NCBI GenBank assembly: GCA_034359265.1
Contig: CP136896.1
Coordinates: 60,771,501 to 60,835,500, forward strand
Length of the DNA stretch: 64,000 nt
DNA from: Canna indica
Taxonomy: Eukaryota; Streptophyta; Magnoliopsida; Zingiberales; Cannaceae
Reading direction: 5' to 3'
The translations under genes were made by a program, and so were the position numbers. Shown here in pieces: positions 1 through 11,070 of the stretch. Under the pieces are notes generated by a model. That model made no database searches. It worked only from the letters and a program-made list of their open reading frames with translations, and was not told the origin of the DNA. Every line of letters begins with the position of its first letter. Position 1 is the first letter of the stretch.

Positions 1-783
1 GCATCCTACACCACATTTAATAAAAAAGTTAATAAATAATAAAAGAAATGGTGGCCAATGCACGAAGCAATCCCACTTTTGTGGGCTTTGGGAAAAAATT
101 AATAAATAATATATTTAATTAAAAAAATAATAACTTACATTATTAAAATTCATAACAATTAGTAACTTACCTAGTTTTCATATGTAATTTACCATAAAAC
201 CTACCTATATAATATATATTAACTTATATATGGGTAAAATGGTAATTTTTCATATGCGGATATGCGGTGCGGATCTGCATCCATATCTGTATCCGCACCG
301 CATCCACACGATTAAAAAATTTTAAATCCATATTTGCATTCATATATGTTTTTATTTGCGGATATGAATTGGATACTGTGCGGATGCGATTTTTAGTTGG
401 CGGGTGCGGATAAAATTGCCACCCCTACTACTATTAGTAAGAGTCGGAATCTTGACATTCAATATTGGAAATTCTAATGTGGCTTCTTTTGATGGAAAAA
501 ATTGCTTCATGGGAGTCATAAGTTTAACTGACCATGGGCTGTAGTTTGAGTTACGCAACAGGATTTGCATACTGCTAAGATTATTAGAAAAGGTGATTTT
601 TTTTCACATTTTTCAACCTGCAGAATGGATTATGTTGAACGTTAAAGAAATTTTATAGTTACTTCTCTGTTCCCTAGGTTCATCTTTTATCTCCTTCCAT
701 TTCTTTTCTATACTTAACTTCTGTGATCTTTTCTTTTGCATTCTCGATAATAATATTCTGTTATTGATCTCCAACTTTTTCAG
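1..783. repeat. AT-rich flank with a GCGGATGCGG-type repeat remnant
   Basis: No gene is visible here. Positions about 240-428 hold short, mutually inverted GCGGATATGCGG and CCGCATCC motifs and end in ATTGCCACCCCTA. That layout resembles the ends of small non-autonomous DNA transposons that are common in plants. The rest is AT-rich. Positions 430-783 may be intron of the galactosyltransferase-like exon that follows. I see no target duplication. Confidence 0.4.
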
Positions 784-926
784 TTTGAGAATGTTTAACA
801 ATGAAGATGTTACCATCGGTTCATGGATGCTTGCCATGAATGTCAGTCACGAAGATAACAAAGCTTTGTGTGAGCCAATATGCTCATCCACATCTATTGC
901 TGTCTGGAGCAATCCAAGATGTTTAG
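784..926 (+). pseudogene. GT31 (beta-1,3-galactosyltransferase-like) exon, probably a gene remnant
   Basis: The frame reads [20 protein letters not shown], then a cysteine-containing stretch ending SSTSIAVW. From memory this is the C-terminal catalytic region of plant GT31 galactosyltransferases of the GALT31A type, Golgi enzymes that build arabinogalactan sugar chains. The NEDV(T/S)xG motif is the family signature. A good acceptor (TTTTTCAG) precedes position 784 and a GGTATGC donor follows 926, with codon phase consistent with an internal exon. I could find neither the preceding catalytic exons nor the expected C-terminal exon nearby. It is therefore either one exon of a gene reaching beyond the window's left edge or a fragment. 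Family identity is fairly sure; functionality is not. Confidence 0.65.
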
Positions 927-3490
927 GTATGCAAATCTCTAAGACTTTTCTACAAATTATACTGAATTGTGATTTCTCAAACCCTGGATGCACTGTTCTA
1001 AATATTGCTTGAAGATTTTACGGCTACCTTGTCTATCATCGCTTATTGAACTACGAACATTTATTCTTCTATCATTTACATAGGTACCTGAAAGATTCAT
1101 TTATATTTTGCATAACTATGACTATCCTGATCATTCTAGATTATTTTTTTTTTAAAAAATAAGTTTTTCATGCAAGGGAAAAATAATAAAATTTTATCTG
1201 TTGTTGGGCTATTTTAATTGAAAATGCTGTTTTTAATACACAAGTGTTCTATCTGAGATTCATAACTGTTTACTTGCTTGTGTGAATTTCATAGATTTAT
1301 AAATGTTATTTTTTTCCATGAACAATGAATTAAAATATCATTTAATTCAATGCTAGCAGTTCCAGTTCAATTAATTGTAGATTTCTTTCTTCAGCAAACA
1401 GTACGGTTATGTTAGTTTTCAAGGCTATTCTCATGCTCGAGAAATGTTGTGAACTTCCATTTTAACATCTTCTCGAATAGATGCACAACATTTGTTGACT
1501 AACACCAAGGAAACACCTTTGGATTCTATCGAACTGTTAAAGCCCCTTAATGAACCCAAGTGAACTAGTCTATCCACATTCTGGCAAGGTCCAAGCTGAC
1601 TAGGTTTGGTGCTGAACCGAAAACTAGGTGGACCCTCGAGTTTGTTGCATCTGTCTAAATTTTCCTTTTGACGAGCGAGTCAAGGCTAAAGCTTTTCTTT
1701 CTTTCTGAACTACCTCCTTTTGACTGTTCTGCACATGCTTAACCAACAAAGGATGCTAAAAATGTGCCTAATGTGGACCCACTGTGACGCTGAAAATGTG
1801 CTTAAGCTCTTAAGGAAGTGATTTTGAAGGCAATCAGAAGTGGAAAAATCCCTTACCTTCCAGTGGAGTGCAAGGATACTTATACTGTTAGAGGAGACAG
1901 GGTTGTACGTGAGGAAAAATTGCACTAGCTTATGAGGTGAGGACCGGACTGAACCCAGCTAGGTTCAAAACAAACCCTATTAGGTGCCAAGCCAGGGTGG
2001 ATCCCCTCATCCTTTACCTTCAAAGTGGTCGATATCCACTAAACTGGTCCTCCTAAGGATCTCAACGGCATGTGGCTACGTTAACACATCCAAATTATCA
2101 CTACACATCGCCATGCTGCACGGATAAATCGCCTGTCACCGTGCACCATGTGATAACAAGAGAGATTGATGCAGGACAACTTGCAATTTTTCCACCCTGG
2201 CTTCCCTTCTCGTAGATTTTTTTTGAAAAATGATTTCTAAAGTGGTGTCATGACTCAAGAATTTAGCGGAGTTCTTCTCTCGCTGTGATTTTAGGGTAAT
2301 ATTTTTTGGATTTCATGCCTAGCTTTAGTGGGCTTTTTACACAATAATTTTCAAGTTAATTCCAGGCAAATTTCTATTGTTTTGTCATATGGCTCATGGT
2401 GACTTTCAAGATGTGTCATGCATGGCCCTTCATCTGGGGTGGTGTCGTTCAGAAGTGGATAGATGTGACTTGTACATGATGTGGCAACAACTAAAACATG
2501 CTGACATGGCTGTAAGTGGTTTGAGATCCACAAGAGGATCCACTTAATGGACATGGACTATTTGCCCACTAGACTATACACTGACTCTGAGGTCAAGTGC
2601 TAAACCTGGTTGAATCTGAGCGGATTCAAATCTCGTACATCTTTTATTCCTTTTTCCATTTCATTTCGGCGTTTTTGTGTAATTTCTGGGACATGTGCGA
2701 TTATGCTTCAAGAGTTGAGCTCTTCAACACAATTTGCCAACCCAAGTAAGCTTGCCAAATTATGAACATCTTTGAATTTTATCTCCATCTCACAAGTTCA
2801 GCAACCTGACCTCAAATTGACGTTTTTTAATGTTTTAAAGTCTGCCTTCAAAAAGTTTTTCAGTGCTAGGGAAAAATAGTTTTTCATCATCGATAGAAAC
2901 AGTGTTTCAAATATTTTCATCAGCAAGTTTAAATTTGAATATTTTTTTTGGAAAATTTTGTTCTCAGATCCTTGCGACCTTAAAAATAAAATGACGGAGC
3001 TTCACAATATCAGTATATGCTCAAACAGTTCGACATTGCCACCTGAAGAAGAGGAGGATGAACGCTAATGTGTTGTTTACTTTACTTTCAAGGAAAGTAC
3101 ATGCTCGTCTTGGAAATTTTTGTATCAACTCAATGACAACAGCAGGCATCCCCCTTACCATTTGATACTTCCATACATCAGGTAGTTGAGAGAATATTGA
3201 GTGCTTCGTACTAATTGATACTTCCAATTGAGAGAATATTGAGTGCCTTGTAAAATTTTCTGTACATTATGTTCAATACGTTATTTATCCAAATTCATTA
3301 TGTTGAAGATGCTTATGGATAATCTTGTTCAGCTTGTTGGGTGCTTCAGTTTTATGTGAAAGATGTTGAGCATAAGTTTGTATTGAATCATTCTATTAAC
3401 TGAACAACTGGCCTTGATCGTTTGTTGTCCTTAGTTACCACCCAACAAAGCCCGTTGATCATATCCCTTTGACCTTCTGTACTTCGTTTC
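927..3490. other. No recognisable gene
   Basis: This stretch is AT-rich with several short open frames, none of which I can relate to a known protein. A minus-strand frame at 3021-3227 looks protein-like but has no partner exons that I can see. The region could be intron or 3' sequence of the GT31-like gene. Confidence 0.4.
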
Positions 3491-3491
3491 T

Positions 3492-3652
3492 CACAGATCT
3501 TATATATACCAAATTCTAAAAACCACAGATCTACCTATGCATTGGATCAGATACCCACAGATCTATATTATACCAAATTCTAAAAACCACATATCTATGT
3601 ATGCATTGGATCAGATGCCCACAGATCTATATATACCAAATTCTAAAAACCA
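3492..3652. repeat. 64-bp tandem repeat, about 2.5 copies
   Basis: CACAGATCT-(TA)n-CCAAATTCTAAAAACCA begins at 3492, 3556 and 3620, which gives an exact 64-bp period. The third copy is truncated at about 3652. Copies differ by only a few substitutions. Confidence 0.85.
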
Positions 3653-3738
3653 GGTGCATCAGTTAAAGAACTTCCCCAAAAAGAACGTACAATCCTCGTA
3701 GGCAAAAACATGCCCCTTCTAATATGAAACCTACCAAG

Positions 3739-4237
3739 TAGGGCTGATCAAAACTCGATCCGACCCGAAAAAACTCTGATTAAGTTAAATAAATATTCGG
3801 GTATATCGGGTCGGGTTGGGTTACTTTTTTAAAAATTTCATTTACTATTTTGGATCGGGTTCGGGTGAAAATTCTATTTAACCCGACCCGACCCGATTTT
3901 AAGTTAAATAAATATTTATGTTATATGTATTAATAAAAGATGTTGTTGGTTTTGTAGTTAGAATGTTGGATATAAAGTTTAGGAGATCTTGAGTTCAAGT
4001 CCTGGTAGTGTTATAATTTTAATACAATTGTTCACTTTTTTATCACCATTTCCAAGATGATTTTTTTTTTTCTAAATCGAATTCGGGTTAATCGGATCGG
4101 GGCCCGATTTTTTCGGGTTATTCGGGTCGGGCCCCGATTAAAAAATCGGGTCGGGTATAAATTTTTTGAAATTTTTGGGTTAATACCCGATCGAGTCGGG
4201 TCGGGTATTGAGCCAACCCGCCCGATGCTCAGCCCTA
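3739..4237. mobile_element. Non-autonomous hAT-type DNA transposon
   Basis: The element starts TAGGGCTGATC and ends GCTCAGCCCTA, which are short terminal inverted repeats. It is flanked by a perfect 8-bp direct repeat, CTACCAAG, at 3731-3738 and 4238-4245. An 8-bp duplication is the hAT hallmark. The interior is rich in CGGGTCGGG and CCCGACCCGA motifs and has no transposase. At 499 bp it must rely on a transposase supplied elsewhere. Its right part was later copied by a tandem duplication. Confidence 0.8.
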
Positions 4238-4878
4238 CTACCAAGCAAAAACCTGCACACTAAATAATTATATATGAACACTAAATTATTTTTTTTAAAA
4301 TAATTTTAGGGGGCGTTTTATGGGATAAAATAAAATTAGAAATAATATAAATAAATAATTAAGAATAGATAAGAAATGAAGTAGACAAAGAAGAATAATT
4401 TCTCATTTTGGTTAACATTAATAATTATTTATTTATTTGGTTGGGATAAAATACAATTGTTCACTTTTTTTATCACCATTTCCAAGATGATTTTTTTTTC
4501 TAAATCGAATTCGGGTTAATCGGATCAGGGCCCGATTTTTTGGGTTATTCGGGTCGGGCCCCGATTAAAAAATCGGGTCGGGTATAATTTTTTTGAAATT
4601 TTTAAGTTAATACCCGATCGAGTCGGGTCGGGTATTGACCCAACCCGCCCGATGCTCAGCCCTACTACCAAGCAAAAACCTTGCACACTAAACAATTATA
4701 TATGAACACTAAATTGTTCTTTTTTAAATAATTTTAGGGGGCGTTTTATGGGATAAAATAAAATTAGAAATAATATAAATAAATAATTAAGAATATATAA
4801 GAAATGAAGTAGACAAAGAAGAAGAATTTCTCATTTTGGTTAACATTAATAATTATTTATTTATTTGGTTGGCATAAA
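4021..4878. repeat. 429-bp tandem duplication including the right half of the hAT element
   Basis: The sequence beginning ATACAATTGTTCACTTTTTT at 4022 recurs at 4451 and stays in register through the CGGGTCGGG block, the CTACCAAGCAAAAACC flank and an AT-rich block (GGGGGCGTTTTATGGGATAA to TTATTTGGTTGG). The unit includes sequence beyond the transposon, so it is a segmental tandem duplication and not a second insertion. Each copy also carries a short palindromic unit (TTTTATGGGATAAAAT / ATTATTTATTTGGTTGG) that could be a MITE. Confidence 0.8.
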
Positions 4879-4889
4879 AAATCTATATA

Positions 4890-6281
4890 TATATTCTATA
4901 TATACTTAAAAGCCAAACCGTAACAATTATTTTTTGCCAAGGGTCAAAAATAGAAGTTATTCACGTGGATCAAGCTCTGAATTTCATATCTTTTTTTCAT
5001 TTTTATACATCAATTCCAATGTAAAATAATTAACTGTAAATTATTTAATGTATCACGTTTTACAATAATATTTTTTCTCATTTATTTGCATCAATTTCAA
5101 TAAAATTTTAATACTAAATTATAATAAAGTATTCATTACAAATCTGTAAATTATTTAATGTGTCACGTTTTACAATAATATTTTTTCTCATTTGTCTGCA
5201 TCAATTCCAATAAGATTTAAATATTAAACTACAATAAAGTATTCATTACAAATCTCTCTAGTATATTTAGATCTTAGAATAAACAATTAGAATGACATCT
5301 AAATAATAATGAAAAAAATACTAATGCGGCTGAATATTAAATTTTTCAGATTATTTATATAAATTGCACTAATTTTAATATTTTCTTCTCATTATAAATA
5401 AAATAAGTTTTAATATTAATAGATATCTCGTCATATTTAACTTATATGTTTATTTATATTTTATATTTTACTATTATTGATAAAATAATTTACAAAATAA
5501 ATAGAATAAAATATAATCATTTCGAATTCATTATTAATACTATTAATGTAATGATAATAATAATTTTCAACGTAATAATGATAGTATTTTTAACGTTTAC
5601 GGTTTTTTAATATATTTTTTTCTATTGATAAAAAAATGAATCATATTATAACTAATGCAATTTATATAATTAATCTGAAAAATAATAAACCTTAATAAAA
5701 TAAGTTTATTTGAAATCTATTTAATCGTTAAATTTGAATATCAATTTTTTTAACACATGATTATATTATGACATCTAAATAATAATGAAAAAAAATACTA
5801 ATGCAGCAGAACATTAAATTTTTTAAATTATTTATATAAATTGCATTAGTTTTAATATTTTATTCTCATTATAAATAAAATAAATTTTAATATTAATAAA
5901 TATCCTATCATATTTAACTTATATGTTTATTTATATTTTATATTAATATTAATATTAATCCCCTGCTTTACCTAATATATTTTTAACACATGATTATATT
6001 ATTATTATTTATAATGAGAAGAAAATATTAAAATTTAATATTTAAGTTTGATTCTATTTTTTATTTTTTTATGTTAATAAAATAATTAAAATAATTATGA
6101 ATAATAAACATAATAGAATAAATTAATTCCAAATCCATTATTAATAATAGGATTTGATGTAATGGCAATATCAATTTCCAAAGCAGTTTATTTCTATACT
6201 TCATCAACAAGTGAAAGATTAAATTTTGGAAATTTTTTTATTAAATATTGGTCATAATTATAAATTTATACTATCATTAAT
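4890..6281. repeat. AT-rich repetitive region with local duplications
   Basis: No gene is visible. A 110-bp unit (CTGTAAATTATTTAATGT...) is tandemly repeated at 5034-5143 and 5144-5253. A segment of about 175 bp starting ATGACATCTAAATAATAATG occurs at about 5291-5466 and again at 5769-5943. The left end, near 4890, reads TCTATATATATATTCTATATATACTTAAAAG, which resembles plant Helitron 5' ends. I could not assign a matching hairpin-CTRR end. Confidence 0.5.
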
Positions 6282-6902
6282 AGTTAGAGTAAGAATTCTT
6301 TTCAATTTTCAATATTGCACTTTTTTTATCTACTCTCCTTTGAAGCTAATTAAGTGAATATAGAGACGTAAAGAGAGGTGAGACTTGGGAGAGTGGTAAA
6401 ATTATTTACATATAATTAAAGAGAGGGATTTAATTATGGAGGATGTTGAGGAGACGGGGACTTCATTAGTTACTCAATCATATTTAAATATAAAATTTAA
6501 TTTAAATTCTAATTAAATTTAAATTGACATACACAATTACAACTAATATTAATGATATAATAATGCACAATAATTTAAGGTTGTATTTAAAAATTCACAA
6601 AATTATGAAATATTCAAAAAATACAAAGTTGAGTAGACGTGGACTTTATTAATATTGAATCATATTTAAATATAAAAATTAGTTTAAATTCCAAATAAAT
6701 TTAAATTGATAATTACGATTAATAGTTAGAGTAAAAATTCTTTTCAATTTTCAATATTATTGCACATTTTTATCTACTCTCATTTGAAGCTAATTAAGTG
6801 AACATAGAGATGTAAAGAGAGGTGAGACTTGGGAGAGTGGTAAAATTATTTGCATGCAATTAAAGAGAGAGATTTAATTATGCAGGATGTTGAGGAGACG
6901 TG

Positions 6903-7310
6903 TGTTGGCATGTAGGCCTGGCGGCCCGAGTCATCAATCGCCTCGTGGCGTGTAGGCCTGGCGGGCCGAGTCACACTCGAATGCCGAGGGCGCTCGGGCC
7001 CTATACGGTATGAGATGAAGGTGTGTCATTCCCTTTCACCAATTGGTTTGGGGTCGTTGGTTAGCGCTGAATTTTGGGAGTTGGTATCAGAGCCTGGGTC
7101 TCGGGTTCGAGTCTCGGCTAGCGATTGCTGAGGGGGAGATTGTTGGCGTGTAGGCTTGGCGGGCTGAGTCATCAATCGCCTTGTGGCGTGTAGCCTTGGC
7201 GGGCCGAGTCACACTCGAATGCTAAGGGCGCTCAGGCCCTATATAGTATAAGATGAAGGTGTGCCCTTCCCTTTCACCAATTGGTTTGGGGGTCATTGGT
7301 TAGCGCTATT
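6903..7310 (+). mobile_element. TRIM-like miniature LTR unit
   Basis: Two direct copies of about 165-170 bp start TGTTGGC(A/G)TGTAGG at 6903 and 7141 and end near GGTTAGCGCT. Between them lie TGGTATCAGAGCC (from 7083), matching the 3' end of initiator tRNA-Met, and a purine tract, GCTGAGGGGGAGAT, immediately before the second copy. The order LTR-PBS-PPT-LTR with no coding sequence is the TRIM/SMART plan. Confidence 0.6.
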
Positions 7311-7513
7311 ATTAACATGACTAGAAGGAGAGGAGTGTACCTCATTGCTATCATTCATGAGTCATTCTTTTGAGATGACTTCATCGTCATGGTAAGAGGA
7401 TGCTTCATTTGAATGGGATGATGATGTAGAAGCTTTTGACCTTTTCTTTGTCTTGTTTTTCATGGTAGGGCAATTCTTCTTCACGTGCCCTTTTTCTTTG
7501 CATGCATGGCACG

Positions 7514-7882
7514 CTACATTCCTTTTTCGGCTACATTCCTTTGACTAGAAGAGTTATGGGCATCAAAATCAAGATTAGTAGTAGTAGGTGAGTGACCATT
7601 GTCATCACCACCTTCATCAAAAGTGTCAATCTTTTCGGTTTTAGCATAATCATATAAAACATTTAAAGTGACCCATAAGTCATAAGCCGAAGAACAATGC
7701 ATGACTTTATCTAAGATGTCATTTGGTAATTTGCAAAGAATACAATTCATGGCATCTCCATTATACTTAAATATTTTCTTATCTAATTCACTCCAATCAT
7801 GCACGTCAACTTTAGGTTCAATGAATTCCCAATGTAACATGTTAAAGACACCAAAACCTTTAGTCTTTAAATAAGTATACAT
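7514..7882 (-). pseudogene. Sirevirus-like copia gag fragment
   Basis: This frame matches the N-terminal gag of the full-length element at 47618-55088 (both contain GVFNMLHWEFIEPK and VLYDYAKTE). The frame breaks after about 122 codons. The zinc knuckle CHACKEKGHVKKNC (C-x2-C-x4-H-x4-C) is still readable further on, at about 7470-7510, in a shifted frame. The copy is non-functional. Confidence 0.8.
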
Positions 7883-8007
7883 CCTATATTTTCAAAGACC
7901 AAAGTTTGAGTTATCAAACCTAGGAGGTGAAGACGCTACCAACTCTAGAGTCATTTCAAGATCGAGACAAATTGTAGAAGGGATGATGAAATCACAATCT
8001 ACGACTT

Positions 8008-8019
8008 GCTCTGATACCA
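8008..8019 (-). other. Primer binding site (tRNA-Met type)
   Basis: The minus strand reads TGGTATCAGAGC, the usual plant retroelement primer site complementary to initiator tRNA-Met. It lies just inside the 5' LTR. Confidence 0.85.
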
Positions 8020-8021
8020 AA

Positions 8022-9515
8022 TATAGGCGAAATAGCAACACTAGAGGGGGGTGAATAGTGTGTTTACTAAATTAATTAGCCTAAAGTCAATTTTAATCGT
8101 GTACTTAGATTGTTTAGGCAATTTACGATTGAATGATTAGATGCAGAAGCGATAAATGATAAAGCAATAAATACACACAAGTTATCAATGCAAACACGAG
8201 AATATATAGTGGTTCGATCCCAATGCCTACTCCACTACCTAAGTACCCCGCTTAGGATTTTCACTAGATTTACTAGATTAATTCTTGTTTTCCTTACAAT
8301 GAGACTTTGACTCGAAGAGTCGCACTCTCGACCTAAGGCACTTCCACACCTGGAAGTTATCGCCTTCTTACCGAGAGCACTCTTCCACCTCAACCCTAAG
8401 GGACAACTTAACTAATCCTAGCAAAACTAAGTTTACACAAGTGACTTTACACATTCACAATAAGGTAATCACTTCCACACAAGACCTAAACAACCTAGGT
8501 CTTCACACACACAAATTCAAAAATAGTTTCAAATAACAATTAAAAATACAAGTGAAAATAGATTAAAATAAAATCAAGAATTCGTGCTTTTTTCCAAGCC
8601 TTGAAATCTCCAACTCGCCGAGTCATAGAACTCGAATCAATTTCCGAGTTGAGGAGCAGTTGGCGCTTGAAGAAGATGCTCACGGAAGAACAAAACGTTG
8701 TTGATCGATTCTTTGAAGGCTCAAATCTCCCTTTAGAATGTTTAATTAAATATGTAAGAGTGAGAGAGAGAGAGGTTAAATGAGTTATATGAATGATATA
8801 TATAACCTCTCAAAGGAACGGCAGCTCAACGGGCTAAAATCTAGCTGTTACAGTCGCTCGGTCGATTGGTCGATCGACTGACCGATCGACCGCTCAAGCG
8901 ATCGCCGCCTTCCTCTCTATGTGCAGTCGACCGACGGGTCGACCGCCAGACGCAAAACCTGTGATCCTCAATTCGGTCGACCCATCGGTCGACCGACGCA
9001 GGCCGCGTCTCTAGCGATCCGTAGGTCGATCGACCGACATAGCTATTGCCCATTTTGGGCTTCGATCGGTCGACCGAAGTAGCTTCTGCCGCTTTGCGGC
9101 ATCCTTCGATCGACCGAGATGGCTATTGCCATTTTACAAACCCTATTCGGTCGATCGCCCGGTCGACCAAACCTATGCTGAAATTGATTTTTCAGCCCTT
9201 TTTCTTCCGCGTTTCATTTCCGGATTCTGGCTTTCAACGAGCATCAATTTGAAGAGCTTTTCATTTGATATTTGGACTCGTCCAATGCGACTTTGGTGCA
9301 CACATTGATCTTCGAGAATTTTTCGCGATGAACCCGAGCGCGACGATCAATGTTCTTCTGATTTTCCGATTTCTTTCGATTTTTCGATCGAGAACATCAA
9401 ACGCTAATCGATATGGAACCTGAAAGATTTCTCAACGAAATATTAGTTCCATGTTTGTTATCATCAAAACCGAGATTAAGAGATTAAGACCAAGGTTGAA
9501 AATCTAAAGCCAACA
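8022..9515 (-). repeat. Sirevirus-like 5' LTR (copy a)
   Basis: It is related along its length to the LTRs at 47618-49152, 53559-55088 and 57847-59339, sharing CACTAGAGGGGGGTGAATAG near one end and GGTTGAAAATCTAAAGCC near the other. The terminal dinucleotide next to the primer site is decayed. The segment 8855-9170 is dense in the palindrome GGTCGACC and variants. Confidence 0.8.
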
Positions 9516-9788
9516 ACGTGGACTTCATTAGTTACTCAATCATATTTAAATATAAAAATTAATTTAAATTCTAATTAAATTTAAATTGACAGTCGCAATT
9601 ACAACTAATATTAATGATATAATAATGCACAATAATTTAAGATTGTATTTAAAAATTCACAAAATTACGAAATATTCAAAAAGTGCAAAGTTGAGTAGAC
9701 GTGAACTTCATTAATATTGAATCATATTTAAATATAAAAATTAATTTAAACTCCAAATAAATTTAAATTGACAATTACGATTAAAGTT

Positions 9789-10109
9789 AATAATCATATA
9801 ATAATGCACAATAATTAAATATATAAAAAGAGAAAAGTATATTAAATCATATTTAAAATTATTTAAATTAAATAAATATGATAAAAAATCTAAAATTATT
9901 ATGTCAGTCAAACACTCAGACTTCATTTTGAATGTGTCACGTGATATTTTTGAATATTGCTTATATATATATACTCTTATCGTGTTTTCCAATTGAAAAA
10001 TAAGAAGAAAAAAAAATTGATGTTAAGTAAAAGTAATTAGAAAAGTACCAATTAAATATTTGTCCTCTTGCCAGTCAATAAATTTTTTAAAATATTAGGT
10101 AAAGCAGAA
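9789..10109. other. AT-rich sequence, nothing recognised
   Basis: The stretch is low-complexity and AT-rich between the duplicated block and the minisatellite-like tract. No convincing frame or repeat end is visible. Confidence 0.4.
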
Positions 10110-11070
10110 CGAATTATCAAAATAAAATGGAGGAATAATAAAATTCAAAAATTAAATATGCATAATTAATAAGATTTGAAAGTTCAAAAATTAAGTCGAT
10201 ATAATTAATTAATAGTTGTTATATAGAGTAAGCATGCATAATAAATTAAGAAGGTGCCTAAAAATGAGGGAAAAATAAAATTTAAAAATTTAGCCGTCAT
10301 AATTTATTGGATTTAAAAATTAAGCATATATAATTAATTCAAAATAAAATGAAGAAAAAATAAAATTTAAAAATTAAACATGTATAATTAATTGGATTTA
10401 AAATTTTAAAAATTAAGCAAATATAATTAATTAATAGTTGTCTTATATAGTAAATATGCATAATAAATTAAGAATGTCCTAAAATAAAATGAAGAAAAAA
10501 TAAAATTTAGAAATTAAGCAAACCTAATTAATTGAATTTGGAAATTTAGAAATTAAATCGACATAATTAATTATGAGAAATAAAGTTCAAAAATTAAGAA
10601 GACATGATTAATTAGTTGGAAATTTGGAAATTAAGCCGACATAATTAATTATCAAAATAATTAATTATGGGATTGAAAAATTTGAAAATTAAGGTGCATA
10701 ATTATTTGTATTCGAAAATTTAAAAATTTTAGCACGCATAAGTAATTACAAAAATAATTAATTAACGAAAAATAAAATTTAAAAATTAAGTAGGCATAAT
10801 TAATTGAATTCAAAATTTAAAAATTAAGCACACATAATTAATTACTAAAATAAATAATTATGTGAAAATAAAATTTGAAAATCAAGGATACATAACCAAT
10901 AGAATTCAAAAATTTGAAAATTAAGTAGGCATAATTAATTACCAAAATAAAATGAACGAAAAATCAAATATGAAAATTAAGCAGACATAATTAATTCCCA
11001 AAATAAGAGGGGAAATAAAATTTAAAAATTAAGCGGGCATAATTAATTGAATTCAGAAATATGAAAATTT
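10110..11070. repeat. AT-rich degenerate minisatellite-like array
   Basis: About 1 kb is built from diverged copies of AAAATTAAGCAGGCATAATTAATT joined by AAAATAAAATTTAAAAATT or GAATTCAAAAATTTGAAAATT blocks. The core recurs more than a dozen times at spacings of roughly 40-70 bp. There is no reading frame. Confidence 0.7.

Larger units (their letters stand above)
6903..9515 (-). mobile_element. Chimeric LTR-retroelement with 5-bp target duplication
   Basis: The ends are TGTTGG and CCAACA, flanked by ACGTG at 6898-6902 and 9516-9520. The right part, read on the minus strand, is a Sirevirus-like 5' LTR (9515 to about 8022), a tRNA-Met primer binding site and a gag fragment. The left part (6903-7310) is unrelated: two copies of a sequence of about 165 bp separated by its own primer site and polypurine tract, on the plus strand. 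No pol is present. It looks like a chimera of two retroelements that share TGTTGGC ends. Confidence 0.65.
6282..9788. repeat. About 440-bp tandem duplication, second copy split by a retroelement
   Basis: A unit beginning TAATAGTTAGAGTAA at about 6282 recurs at about 6722. The second copy runs to 6902, is interrupted by the element at 6903-9515, and continues from 9516 (GGACTTCATTAGTTACTCAATC) to about 9788. The duplication therefore predates the insertion. No coding sequence is present in the unit. Confidence 0.75.

Noticed and set aside
3021..3227. Minus-strand frame with protein-like composition
   Set aside because: I could not link it to a known family, and no splice partners or promoter were visible.
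3492..3652. CRISPR-like array
   Set aside because: The 64-bp units are contiguous with no unique spacers, and the genome is a plant's.
7083..7120. tRNA-like sequence (TGGTATCAGAGCC...GGTTCGAGTC)
   Set aside because: It has a B-box-like GGTTCGAGTC but no cloverleaf or A box in place. It sits between two LTR-like repeats and is best read as a retroelement primer binding site.
8841..9053. Open frames inside the LTRs (also at 48379-48900 and 54353-54665)
   Set aside because: They arise from the GGTCGACC palindrome clusters, which are stop-poor on both strands, and are not conserved in frame between copies.
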